In this document: positions 1-7,328 of the stretch, one piece after another
Layout: each line of letters starts with the position of its first letter
Position numbering within the stretch: position 1 is the first letter of the stretch
NCBI GenBank assembly: GCA_018222405.1
Contig: JAAFAI010000030.1
Location: 1 to 55,437 of the forward strand
Direction of reading: 5' to 3'
DNA length: 55,437 nucleotides
Origin: Gammaproteobacteria bacterium
GTDB lineage: Bacteria; Pseudomonadota; Gammaproteobacteria; Enterobacterales; Alteromonadaceae
The notes under the pieces: model-generated
Told to the model about the DNA's origin: nothing
What the model saw: only the letters and a program-made list of their open reading frames with translations
The model's database searches: none
Made by a program: the position numbers and the translations under genes

Positions 1-85
1 GCGGAAGTGGTGGAATTGGTAGACACGCTGGATTTAGGTTCCAGTGCTTCACGGCGTGAGAGTTCAAGTCTCTCCTTCCGCACCA
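1..85 (+). tRNA. tRNA-Leu (anticodon UAG)
   Basis: The 85 bases fold as a class II tRNA with a long variable arm. The seven-base acceptor arm GCGGAAG pairs with CTTCCGC, and CCA is encoded at 83-85. The anticodon stem CTGGA/TCCAG encloses the loop TTTAGGT, which gives anticodon TAG and reads CUA. The gene starts at the first base of the window, so its promoter lies outside. It heads a cluster with three tRNA-Gln genes, as in the E. coli leuW-gln region next to ubiF/miaB. Confidence 0.97.
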
Positions 86-87
86 TT

Positions 88-163
88 TGGGGTATAGCCA
101 AGTTGGTAAGGCAGCGGGTTTTGATCCCGCCATCCGTAGGTTCGAGTCCTGCTACCCCAGCCA
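88..163 (+). tRNA. tRNA-Gln (anticodon UUG), copy 1
   Basis: A 76-base cloverleaf. The acceptor arm TGGGGTA pairs with TACCCCA, followed by discriminator G and encoded CCA. The anticodon stem GCGGG/CCCGC carries loop TTTTGAT, anticodon TTG. It follows the tRNA-Leu after two bases, so the two are surely co-transcribed and separated by processing. Confidence 0.97.
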
Positions 164-207
164 TTATTTCGTCTAGTTGATGCAACATCAGCTAACACCC
201 AGTTGAT

Positions 208-283
208 TGGGGTATAGCCAAGTTGGTAAGGCAGCGGGTTTTGATCCCGCCATCCGTAGGTTCGAGTCCTGCTACCCCAGCCA
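208..283 (+). tRNA. tRNA-Gln (anticodon UUG), copy 2
   Basis: Identical over all 76 bases to the copy at 88-163. It is separated from copies 1 and 3 by spacers of 44 bases that are also identical to each other, so the array has a 120-bp period. Confidence 0.97.
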
Positions 284-327
284 TTATTTCGTCTAGTTGA
301 TGCAACATCAGCTAACACCCAGTTGAT

Positions 328-403
328 TGGGGTATAGCCAAGTTGGTAAGGCAGCGGGTTTTGATCCCGCCATCCGTAGGTTCGAGTCCTGCTACCCCAG
401 CCA
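328..403 (+). tRNA. tRNA-Gln (anticodon UUG), copy 3
   Basis: Third identical tRNA-Gln of the array. The sequence diverges from the repeat right after the encoded CCA, and a rho-independent terminator follows eight bases later, so this is the last gene of the tRNA operon. Confidence 0.97.
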
Positions 404-411
404 TATTACAG

Positions 412-444
412 AACGCCAGTCTTATGACTGGCGTTTTTGTTTTC
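412..444 (+). terminator. rho-independent terminator of the tRNA operon
   Basis: AACGCCAGTC, loop TTAT, GACTGGCGTT, then a T-rich tail (TTTGTTTT). Ten-bp perfect stem just after the last tRNA-Gln. Confidence 0.92.
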
Positions 445-501
445 AGACTTCTTACGATTTGCCGCTTGCTTGTGGTACATTTTTATCATCACCTGGTTAA
501 G

Positions 502-1413
502 ATGTCTTTTGCAATGCCTGACAACCTGTCTGCAACACTTGTCAAACTACTATCCCCCCTGATGCTTTTAATTGCCTCAGAGGTTATTTCAGCGCCCGTG
601 ACGCAAACCTCAGAGCTCGATGGACAGCTACGTAGCTGGCGCCTGTTTGTACCAAATGGCATCAATGAAGGGGCTGAATACCCTTTAGTGTTTAATTTTC
701 ATGGCACCGGTTCCACGCCAGAGCAGATTACCGAGCTGAATGAACTGGAAAGCCTGGCAGAACAGCATAAGTTTATCGTTGTCGCGCCCACGGCAGAATT
801 CAGTTATGAGGCAGGTGGTCGCCAAACCTGGAATGTTGAGCAACTTGATAGCCCTTATAATGACGTGGCATTCATTAAAGGGCTTATTGCCCATCTGGCG
901 CAGCACTACCCAATCGATACCTCTCGCATTTATGCTACCGGCTTTTCTGGTGGAGCACGTATGAGCAGTCGCCTGGCCTGTGACCTTGCAGAGACTTTTG
1001 CCGCCATCGCGCCTATTGCGGGCATTCGCTTTGCCGATAATTGCGCACCGGCCAGGGCCATGCCGGTGCTCACTTACCATGGCACTCAGGATCCGGTAAA
1101 TCACTATCAGCATCAGGCTGACTCACCGCGTTACTGGCATGAAGGTGTAGAGCCGGCAATTGAGGATTGGGTTAAATTTAATGGCTGTGAGAACACTACA
1201 GCTACTGCTATTCGCCCGGGCATCACTAAAACCGAATGGTCTGACTGCCGTGATGACGTAGCGGTTATTTTTTATCGCTCTGAACAGGCAGGCCATACCT
1301 GGCCCGGCAGCCCCAAAGCTGACATCCTGGCAAAGTATGGTCTGGGCAGTACCGATGACTTACCCATGTCCGAAATCATCTGGGCATTTTTAAAGCAATA
1401 TCAGCGCCAGTAA
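502..1413 (+). CDS. secreted alpha/beta-hydrolase esterase, PHB depolymerase / feruloyl esterase (LpqC-like) family
   Basis: About 303 residues. A hydrophobic stretch at residues 12-30 ending near VIS-AP looks like a signal peptide, so the enzyme is probably exported. The alpha/beta-hydrolase elements are visible in order: oxyanion HG (67-68), nucleophile elbow GFSGG with Ser149, an Asp in HGTQDP (Asp197) and the catalytic His in AGHTWPG (His265). This arrangement is that of the LpqC / polyhydroxybutyrate-depolymerase / feruloyl-esterase group; the ester substrate cannot be told from sequence. The open frame extends upstream into the last tRNA-Gln, which cannot be coding, so I place the start at ATG 502; ATG 514 is an alternative. 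The Shine-Dalgarno sequence is weak. It stands alone between the tRNA terminator and the symporter gene. Confidence 0.8.
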   Translation: MSFAMPDNLSATLVKLLSPLMLLIASEVISAPVTQTSELDGQLRSWRLFVPNGINEGAEYPLVFNFHGTGSTPEQITELNELESLAEQHKFIVVAPTAEFSYEAGGRQTWNVEQLDSPYNDVAFIKGLIAHLAQHYPIDTSRIYATGFSGGARMSSRLACDLAETFAAIAPIAGIRFADNCAPARAMPVLTYHGTQDPVNHYQHQADSPRYWHEGVEPAIEDWVKFNGCENTTATAIRPGITKTEWSDCRDDVAVIFYRSEQAGHTWPGSPKADILAKYGLGSTDDLPMSEIIWAFLKQYQRQ

Positions 1414-1433
1414 TAATCTCAGAATGCTATTGT

Positions 1434-1482
1434 GCCGGGCAAACTGTGTTTTTTACTTTACAGTCCCGGCTTTGGTCGGCAC
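1434..1482 (+). promoter_or_regulatory. leader hairpin with two competing pairings, upstream of the AGCS symporter
   Basis: GCCGGG (1434-1439) plus ACTGT (1443-1447) can pair with ACAGT (1460-1464) plus CCCGGC (1465-1470) around a T-rich loop. The overlapping segment GTGCCG (1432-1437) can instead pair with CGGCAC (1477-1482). A TATAAT box lies at 1502-1507, so these structures may belong to the 3' end of the esterase transcript and not to the symporter mRNA. It does not match the glycine riboswitch. Confidence 0.4.
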
Positions 1483-1527
1483 ACTAAATCTATTCCCACC
1501 TTATAATAATTAAACAGGAACTCTTAA

Positions 1528-2931
1528 GTGCTCAACGACATCGTTGCGTTTATTAATAATATTCTCTGGGGTAACGGCCAGGTTCTCATTTATATGCTGC
1601 TCATATGCGGCGTGTGGTTTACCGTTCGACTTGGCGGTGTGCAAATTAAACACTTTGGCCATATGTTCAGCCTGCTGAAAGGCAGCACCACCAGTAATAA
1701 AGAAGGCATAAGTTCATTTCAGGCTCTGTGTACCAGTTTGTCAGCACGGGTGGGCACCGGCAATCTGGCAGGCGTAGCCGTAGCTATTTCCCTGGGTGGC
1801 GCCGGCAGTATTTTCTGGATGTGGGTTATCGCGCTGCTGGGTATGGCAACCGGCTTTGCTGAGAGTGTGCTGGGCCAGTTGTACAAAGTTAAAGATGACC
1901 ACGGCGAATTTCGTGGCGGACCGGCTTATTACATTAAGCAAGGTCTGAATAAAACCTGGCTGGCCGTGGCGTTTTCACTGTGCTTATTCTTAGGTTATGG
2001 CTTTATCTTTTCCGCCGTACAGGCCAATACCATCACCGATGCGCTGAATGCCGCCTACGACATTCCAACCAGCTATTCAGGTATGGCGATTATCGCCCTG
2101 GCAGCGCTCATTGTCGTGGGCGGCTTACGCGGTATTGCCCGCTTTGCTGAATGGGTAGTGCCGTTTATGGGCATCAGTTATGTACTTGCTGCCCTGCTGG
2201 TGTGTGCTATCAACATTACCGAGCTACCGGCCATGCTGATGAATATTATTCAGTCTGCCTTTGGTTTACAGGAAGCTGGCGCCGGAGCCATGGGCGCGGC
2301 GGTGAAAAACGGTATTCAGCGTGGTTTATATTCTAACGAAGCCGGTTCAGGGAGTGTACCTCACGCAGCTGCGAGTGCTGCGCCAAATCCGAATCATCCG
2401 GTTTCTCAGGGCTATATTCAAATGCTCGGCGTCTTTCTGGACACCATGGTGCTATGTACGGCTACCGCATTCATTATTTTACTGGCCGGCGGCTCCAGCA
2501 GCGAACAGATGGAAGGGATACGTTTAACCCAGTCAGCTATGGAAACGCACATTGGTGCCGGTGGCGCTGATTTTGTTGCCGCGGCGATTTGCTTTTTCTC
2601 GTTTACTTCAGTGGTGGCCAACTACGCTTACGGAGAAAGTAACCTGCACATGTTTAAGCTCGATAATAAGGCTGGCCGGATTGTGTATACCTGCGGTTAT
2701 CTGGCAATGATTTTCTGGGGCTCAATGGCAGCCTTGCCGGAAGTCTGGGCGGCGGCGGATATGGCTCTGGGCCTGATGTCGGTGATTAATATTATTGCCA
2801 TCATGTGGATGACACCCACTATCGTCAGTATCAGTAAAGATTATTTTAATAAGCGCGAACGGGGCGAAACACCGGAATACAAAACCGGCGACTGCGAGAT
2901 TCAGGGTAAAACCGAAGACGGTATCTGGTAA
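1528..2931 (+). CDS. alanine/glycine:cation symporter, AGCS family
   Basis: 467 residues with about ten to eleven hydrophobic segments, the size expected for AGCS (sodium:alanine/glycine symporter, AlsT/DagA/AgcS) proteins of the inner membrane. Family hallmarks are visible: the N-terminal WG-NGQ region, SARVGTGNLAGVA, GGPAYYI, and the SNEAGSGSVPHAAA stretch. The chosen start is GTG 1528, preceded by AGGAA at good distance, which gives the usual N-terminus. It should import alanine or glycine with Na+. Monocistronic: a strong terminator follows and the next gene is convergent. Confidence 0.93.
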   Translation: MLNDIVAFINNILWGNGQVLIYMLLICGVWFTVRLGGVQIKHFGHMFSLLKGSTTSNKEGISSFQALCTSLSARVGTGNLAGVAVAISLGGAGSIFWMWVIALLGMATGFAESVLGQLYKVKDDHGEFRGGPAYYIKQGLNKTWLAVAFSLCLFLGYGFIFSAVQANTITDALNAAYDIPTSYSGMAIIALAALIVVGGLRGIARFAEWVVPFMGISYVLAALLVCAINITELPAMLMNIIQSAFGLQEAGAGAMGAAVKNGIQRGLYSNEAGSGSVPHAAASAAPNPNHPVSQGYIQMLGVFLDTMVLCTATAFIILLAGGSSSEQMEGIRLTQSAMETHIGAGGADFVAAAICFFSFTSVVANYAYGESNLHMFKLDNKAGRIVYTCGYLAMIFWGSMAALPEVWAAADMALGLMSVINIIAIMWMTPTIVSISKDYFNKRERGETPEYKTGDCEIQGKTEDGIW

Positions 2932-2936
2932 TTAAC

Positions 2937-2970
2937 AACAGGGCCTGATGAATCAGGCCCTGTTTTCTTT
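2937..2970. terminator. bidirectional terminator between convergent genes
   Basis: AACAGGGCCTGA, loop TGAA, TCAGGCCCTGTT: a perfect 12-bp stem followed by TTCTTT on the plus strand and by a T-rich run on the minus strand. It serves the symporter and probably also the convergent AhpD-like gene, whose stop codon it overlaps. Confidence 0.9.
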
Positions 2971-3517
2971 AGGCTGGATGCCACTCATATTTTGCGAAGG
3001 CTTTATCTACCGGTGTATCGGCCAGATGGTTGATGTAATTGCTCATAACCTTCTGCGCCAGAATCAAAATAATCTCCAACAGTTGCTGCTTGCTGTAACC
3101 GGCAGCAAAAAAGGCAGTAAGTTTAGCGGTATCCGGATTGCCCCGGTCGAGCAGAATGGCTATGGTTGTTTCGCGCAGCACTTCCAGTTTTTCCGGTAAC
3201 GGGGTTTTATTTCTTAGTGCTTCGGTAATGCTGTCATCCACTTTCATACTTTTGGCAATGCCAGTATGCGCCGGTACGCAGTAGTGACATTCATGCTCCA
3301 CATTCGCCGTTTGCCACACCACAGTGAGCTCTTCAGGGCTGAACGACGTATTCTGAGCCTGAGTGTGTAAAAATTTATAGCTCAGCAGCACCGCCGGAGA
3401 CTCCGCCATCACCCCGTGTAAATTGGGGATCATGCCAAATGAGGCAATGGAGTCCTCAAGAAGCGGCTGCGCAGCTTCCGGCGCACTTTTCATTGTATGA
3501 ATGGTAAAATCTGTCAT
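2969..3517 (-). CDS. AhpD-like / carboxymuconolactone decarboxylase family protein
   Basis: 182 residues. The centre carries the AhpD-type redox motif E-C-x-x-C-x-x-x-H (ECHYCVPAH), in which the two Cys and the His form the alkylhydroperoxidase proton-relay site. It is preceded by an FSPEELTVVW helix typical of the family. The protein probably handles peroxide or an electrophile in the cytosol; whether it has true AhpD activity is not known. Good SD AAAGGACAG before ATG 3517. It is transcribed divergently from a TetR regulator across two tandem operators, so it is the likely regulated target. Confidence 0.85.
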   Translation of the reverse strand: MTDFTIHTMKSAPEAAQPLLEDSIASFGMIPNLHGVMAESPAVLLSYKFLHTQAQNTSFSPEELTVVWQTANVEHECHYCVPAHTGIAKSMKVDDSITEALRNKTPLPEKLEVLRETTIAILLDRGNPDTAKLTAFFAAGYSKQQLLEIILILAQKVMSNYINHLADTPVDKAFAKYEWHPA

Positions 3518-3563
3518 AGCTGTCCTTTATTTTTGGTTAGTGAAGTTTTACCATAGCGCCTGA

Positions 3564-3602
3564 TTGAACGATCGTTCAAGCTAAATTTGAGCGATCGTTC
3601 AA
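3564..3602. promoter_or_regulatory. tandem TetR-type operators
   Basis: A perfect 16-bp palindrome TTGAACGATCGTTCAA (3564-3579) and a near-copy TTGAGCGATCGTTCAA (3587-3602, one base off), centres 23 bp apart, lie between the divergent AhpD-like and TetR genes. The second ends 23 bases before the regulator's start codon. The arrangement fits autorepression plus repression of the divergent gene by two dimers. Confidence 0.85.
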
Positions 3603-3625
3603 ATTAATATGAATAAGGTAGACGA

Positions 3626-4207
3626 ATGGGTTATCCACGGGAACAAAGTATTCAACAGGCAACCGAGGTTTTTTGGTTAAAAGGCTATCTTGGCACCGGC
3701 ATGCGAGACCTGCAGACGGCGCTGGATAAACGTCCTGGTAGTATTTATTCCGCTTTCGGCAGTAAGGAAGGGCTGTATCTTGAGGTGCTTAGCCATTACA
3801 CCGGCGTACTGCATGGTCAGATCATGGCGGTGGCAAACAGTGATACGCCGTTGCAGCAACTACGTGAATTCCTGCTTTTGCCGTTAACGGTGGATGACAG
3901 CGCTGCGCATAAAATTCAGTGCCTAATTGTAAAAACCCAGGCCGATTGGGCGGAACTGCCACAAGGCGTAAAAAGTGAGTTGCAAAGTGCGCTGGCACAT
4001 TTGCGCGAAGCCTTTCAGGCGGTGATCTTTAAAGCCCGGAGTACGGGTGAGCTGGCCGCTGATATACCGGTTGAGCGCGCAGCGATGTGGCTACAGGGCC
4101 AGTTTATCGCCATGCGAACTCTGGCAACCAGCGTTGAATCACCGGCGAGCCTGAGCTGGATGGTGGATAAAATTGTTAGTGATTTAAGCGGTGAGTGGGC
4201 GCAGTAA
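3626..4207 (+). CDS. TetR/AcrR family transcriptional regulator
   Basis: 193 residues. Residues 5-50 form the TetR helix-turn-helix: ATEVFWLKGYLGTGMRDLQ, then the recognition helix and the SIYSAFGSKEGLYLEVL end motif. The C-terminal ligand domain is all-helical and of normal length. Resembles the regulators paired with peroxiredoxin-like or electrophile-detoxifying genes; ligand unknown. Two matching palindromes just upstream are its probable binding sites, and the AhpD-like gene is the probable target. No SD of note apart from a GACGA just before ATG 3626. Confidence 0.9.
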   Translation: MGYPREQSIQQATEVFWLKGYLGTGMRDLQTALDKRPGSIYSAFGSKEGLYLEVLSHYTGVLHGQIMAVANSDTPLQQLREFLLLPLTVDDSAAHKIQCLIVKTQADWAELPQGVKSELQSALAHLREAFQAVIFKARSTGELAADIPVERAAMWLQGQFIAMRTLATSVESPASLSWMVDKIVSDLSGEWAQ

Positions 4208-4234
4208 TATCACCTGCGCCCCAACCTGGCCGGC

Positions 4235-4411
4235 CTACGTCACCAGCATTTTGATTAACTGAGCAACCAGTAAAATCATTAATAGCGGCCAGAACCAGCG
4301 GGTCAGTTTCGACATATCCTCACCGCTCATTCGCCATTTCGACTTTTCCAGCAACGGCACAATAATTACCAGTGCTAAAAATAATATGCCAAGAATATAA
4401 AGTATGGTCAT
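4235..4411 (-). CDS. small membrane protein, 58 codons, translationally coupled to ubiF
   Basis: The frame starts MTILYILGILFLALVI and ends AQLIKMLVT. It predicts two transmembrane helices (about residues 4-20 and 39-56) joined by a charged loop EKSKWRMSGEDMSK. Its ATG overlaps the ubiF stop codon in a TAATG junction, a classic sign of coupled translation. I do not recognise the family. Given its position it might assist a membrane-bound ubiquinone-biosynthesis step, but that is inference from context only. The reading frame is clean, its two hydrophobic helices are well formed, and the overlap argues against chance. Confidence 0.7.
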   Translation of the reverse strand: MTILYILGILFLALVIIVPLLEKSKWRMSGEDMSKLTRWFWPLLMILLVAQLIKMLVT

Positions 4412-5583
4412 TAAGCTAATCCCATTGCGTATTTGAGTACCTGCGCCTTAATTGGCCCGGTATGTTGCGCCAGTTTTAGCAAGCCATTACGCAGCAATTT
4501 CAGCGGCGTATGATCATTACTGAAGGTAGTATAAAACCCATCCATGGCCGACATCATCAGCGCGTTATCGCGCCGACGTGGCTGCTGGTAGCCGGTACGT
4601 AAGCGAGCAACAAAGTCTTCGCCATTCGCCTGGCCGTTTGCTGTTTGAGTCAGCAGGCAGGCGACGTCTTTAAACCCGAGGTTTACACCCTGCCCGGCCA
4701 ATGGATTAATGGTATGTGCTGCATCCCCTACCAGGATTACGCCAGGCAATACGTACTTACTGGCATGTCTTCTAATGAGGGTGAACGCGGCTTTATTCAA
4801 TACCGCAAAGTCATCGCCTAACGGCGGGAAGTCGTTTTCGATAGCCTGCTTTAGCTGGGCTGGTGATAGCTTTGTTAGTGCGGCCAGGCGCGCCGGGCTA
4901 TCGTACCAGATAAGCGAGGCGTAATTATCGTGCATTGGCAGTAATGCCCGGGGACCGTGAGGGGTAAATTGCTGCCAGGTACAGTCGGCCACCGGCTGAG
5001 TGAATTCCACAATAATACCCATGGCTTGCTGGGCGTACTGCCAGCCTGAAATACCAATCCCGGCAAGCTGGCGCACCTGAGATTCGGCGCCATCGGCCCC
5101 GATCAACCATTTAGCGGTAATTTCATCCCCTGATCCCAGGCTAATAATCACTGGTTCATCGACGCAGGCAGAGTGCTTAATGCCGGTAATATGTGCCGGT
5201 GAGTACCATTTGACGTTATCAAAGTCTTGCAGCGCCTGATGACAACCTAACTGAATCAGCCGGTTTTCCACAAAGTAGCCCAGCCGTTCAAAGCCAGCGT
5301 CACTGGCGGTAAAATCGGTGCGACAATCCGGCCGCTCCCACACTGATAATTCACTGTAAGAGCGTACCCGCATAGCTTCAATGTGTTGCCAGGCTCCCAG
5401 CGCGCGCAATAGGTCTACCGATGCCACACTGATGGCTGACATACGTAGATCCGGCGGCTGTGCGGCCTCAAAAGGCTGCGGCGGACGCTGTTCTATAATC
5501 GCTACCTGATAACCCTGCTGTGCCAGCCCTAACGCAGTGGCAGCGCCCACCATGCCGGCACCATTAATACAAAAATCAAACAT
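4411..5583 (-). CDS. ubiF: FAD-dependent ubiquinone-biosynthesis hydroxylase (UbiF-like; UbiH/UbiF/COQ6 family)
   Basis: 390 residues, the normal length of the family. The N-terminal dinucleotide fold GAGMVGAATALGLAQ is followed by the acidic strand end VAIIEQ, the central GADGAESQVR motif, and the C-terminal FAD-ribityl motif GDAAHTINPLAGQGVNLG. The enzyme hydroxylates the benzoquinol ring of a ubiquinone precursor using FAD and O2. Assignment to UbiF and not UbiH or UbiI rests mainly on synteny: E. coli ubiF lies between the leu/gln tRNA cluster and miaB, just as here. Start ATG 5583 has AGGG upstream. Divergent from miaB; a 58-codon membrane ORF is coupled downstream. Confidence 0.85.
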   Translation of the reverse strand: MFDFCINGAGMVGAATALGLAQQGYQVAIIEQRPPQPFEAAQPPDLRMSAISVASVDLLRALGAWQHIEAMRVRSYSELSVWERPDCRTDFTASDAGFERLGYFVENRLIQLGCHQALQDFDNVKWYSPAHITGIKHSACVDEPVIISLGSGDEITAKWLIGADGAESQVRQLAGIGISGWQYAQQAMGIIVEFTQPVADCTWQQFTPHGPRALLPMHDNYASLIWYDSPARLAALTKLSPAQLKQAIENDFPPLGDDFAVLNKAAFTLIRRHASKYVLPGVILVGDAAHTINPLAGQGVNLGFKDVACLLTQTANGQANGEDFVARLRTGYQQPRRRDNALMMSAMDGFYTTFSNDHTPLKLLRNGLLKLAQHTGPIKAQVLKYAMGLA

Positions 5584-5875
5584 ATAGGAACCCTGTTTAT
5601 GTTCTGCGATTATGCCCCAACTCAGGGGTTAAATCTAACATGCGCTTTATATCAGTGCGTTAGCAATAAATCATGAAGCTTAAGCTGTTACGTAAACTTG
5701 CCTTGGGCTGGATCGAAAAAGCGCTAAAATCCCGCTCAGACCGGTTCACAAGGGTGGCGATCAGGGTTTATAACAGTTAAAATACGCGGCTATTTTGACC
5801 AATATCGCTGCGCGCCCGGGCTTAGCTTAATTATCCTGAGTATTGGCGCCAGCCCAACGTGATTATCGAATTGTT

Positions 5876-7312
5876 ATGAGTAAAAAGCTGTACATCAAAA
5901 CCTGGGGTTGCCAGATGAATGAGTATGATTCGGAAAAAATGGCCGATCTGCTCGATTCAACTCACGGGTATTCGCTGGCTGAAGAAGCGGAGCAGGCCGA
6001 TGTTATTTTGCTCAACACCTGCTCTATCCGCGAAAAAGCCCAGGAAAAAGTATTCCATCAGCTGGGCCGCTGGAAGAATCTGAAAAAGACCAACCCGGAT
6101 CTGATCATTGGTGTGGGCGGCTGTGTGGCTTCCCAGGAAGGCGACCACATTCGTCAGCGAGCGCCGTTTGTCGACCTCATCTTCGGACCGCAAACCCTGC
6201 ACCGTCTGCCTGAAATGATTAATCAAATCCAGGCTGGCGAGACATCGGTAGTGGATGTCAGCTTTCCGGAAATCGAAAAGTTCGACCGCCTGCCAGAGCC
6301 GCGCGCAGAGGGCCCAACAGCGTTTGTATCGATTATGGAAGGCTGCTCCAAGTATTGTAGCTTCTGCGTAGTACCTTATACCCGTGGCGAAGAAGTGAGT
6401 CGCCCGGTGGATGACGTACTGCTGGAAGTCGCTCAGCTGGCCGAACAAGGCGTGCGTGAAGTTAACCTGCTGGGTCAGAACGTTAACGCGTTTCGTGGCG
6501 AGCACCACGACGGCTCTGTGTGCCGGTTTGCCGAACTGCTGGAACTAATTGCCGCCATTGATGGTATCGACCGTATTCGTTATACCACCTCACATCCGGT
6601 GGAATTTACCGACGATATTATTGCCGTGTACGAAACCGTACCGGAGCTGGTTGATCACCTGCATCTGCCAGTACAAAGTGGCTCGGATCGCATTCTCAAT
6701 TTAATGAAACGTGGTCACACTGCCCTTGAATATAAGTCAAAGATCCGCAAATTACGTAAAGTACGCCCGAATATCAGCATGTCCTCTGACTTTATCATCG
6801 GCTTCCCTGGTGAAACCGATGCTGACTTCGAAGCCACCATGGATTTAATTCAGGCAGTAGATTATGACCTGAGCTTCAGCTTTATTTACTCGGCGCGGCC
6901 GGGCACACCGGCAGCAGATGCCGTGGATGATGTAAGCGAAGACACCAAAAAACAACGTCTTTATTTGCTGCAGCAACGTATCAACCAACAAGCACTGCGC
7001 ATTGCCCGCAATATGCTGGATACTGAGCAGCGCATTCTGGTGGAAGGCCCATCGAAAAAAGACATTATGGAATTACAGGGGCGTACCGAGAATAACCGGG
7101 TGGTTAACTTCCCGGGTACGCCTGATATGATTGGTGAGTTTGTGGATGTTAAAATCACCGATGTATTCAGTAACTCACTGCGTGGCGAAGTGGTTCGTCG
7201 CGAGGCTGATATGGGCCTGCGCGTTGCCGTATCACCACAAAGTATTTTAGCTAAGCATCAGGCCGATCTGCCTGATGATCTTGGTGTAAGCCAATTTCAA
7301 CCTTCAATTTAA
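5876..7312 (+). CDS. miaB: tRNA-2-methylthio-N6-dimethylallyladenosine synthase MiaB
   Basis: 478 residues. Radical-SAM methylthiotransferase acting on i6A37 of tRNAs. Three N-terminal Cys (12, 49, 83) of the UPF0004 domain bind the auxiliary 4Fe-4S cluster; CSKYCSFC gives the radical-SAM cysteines 157, 161 and 164, the same numbers as in E. coli. A TRAM domain occupies the last 70 or so residues. An in-frame upstream start at 5843 exists, but ATG 5876 (MSKKLYIKTWGC) matches the family N-terminus. It heads the conserved run with ybeZ, ybeY, corC and lnt. Confidence 0.97.
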   Translation: MSKKLYIKTWGCQMNEYDSEKMADLLDSTHGYSLAEEAEQADVILLNTCSIREKAQEKVFHQLGRWKNLKKTNPDLIIGVGGCVASQEGDHIRQRAPFVDLIFGPQTLHRLPEMINQIQAGETSVVDVSFPEIEKFDRLPEPRAEGPTAFVSIMEGCSKYCSFCVVPYTRGEEVSRPVDDVLLEVAQLAEQGVREVNLLGQNVNAFRGEHHDGSVCRFAELLELIAAIDGIDRIRYTTSHPVEFTDDIIAVYETVPELVDHLHLPVQSGSDRILNLMKRGHTALEYKSKIRKLRKVRPNISMSSDFIIGFPGETDADFEATMDLIQAVDYDLSFSFIYSARPGTPAADAVDDVSEDTKKQRLYLLQQRINQQALRIARNMLDTEQRILVEGPSKKDIMELQGRTENNRVVNFPGTPDMIGEFVDVKITDVFSNSLRGEVVRREADMGLRVAVSPQSILAKHQADLPDDLGVSQFQPSI

Positions 7313-7328
7313 GAGGCAGTAAAGCAAC

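Larger units (their letters stand above)
88..403 (+). repeat. tandem 120-bp tRNA-Gln repeat array
   Basis: Two full 120-bp units (88-207 and 208-327), each a tRNA-Gln gene plus a 44-base spacer, followed by a third tRNA without the spacer. Units show no base difference by eye. The spacer contains a short hairpin, TGATG-CAA-CATCA. Perfect spacer identity points to recent duplication or ongoing gene conversion. Confidence 0.95.

Noticed and set aside
64..318. 84-codon minus-strand frame with internal repeats
   Set aside because: It is antisense to the tRNA-Leu and tRNA-Gln genes; its repeats are the tRNA repeats.
88..403. Regular 120-bp repeats resembling a CRISPR array
   Set aside because: Each repeat is a complete tRNA-Gln gene, and the spacers are identical, unlike CRISPR spacers.
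5957..6508. 183-codon minus-strand frame
   Set aside because: Shadow of miaB, whose frame has conserved motifs throughout.
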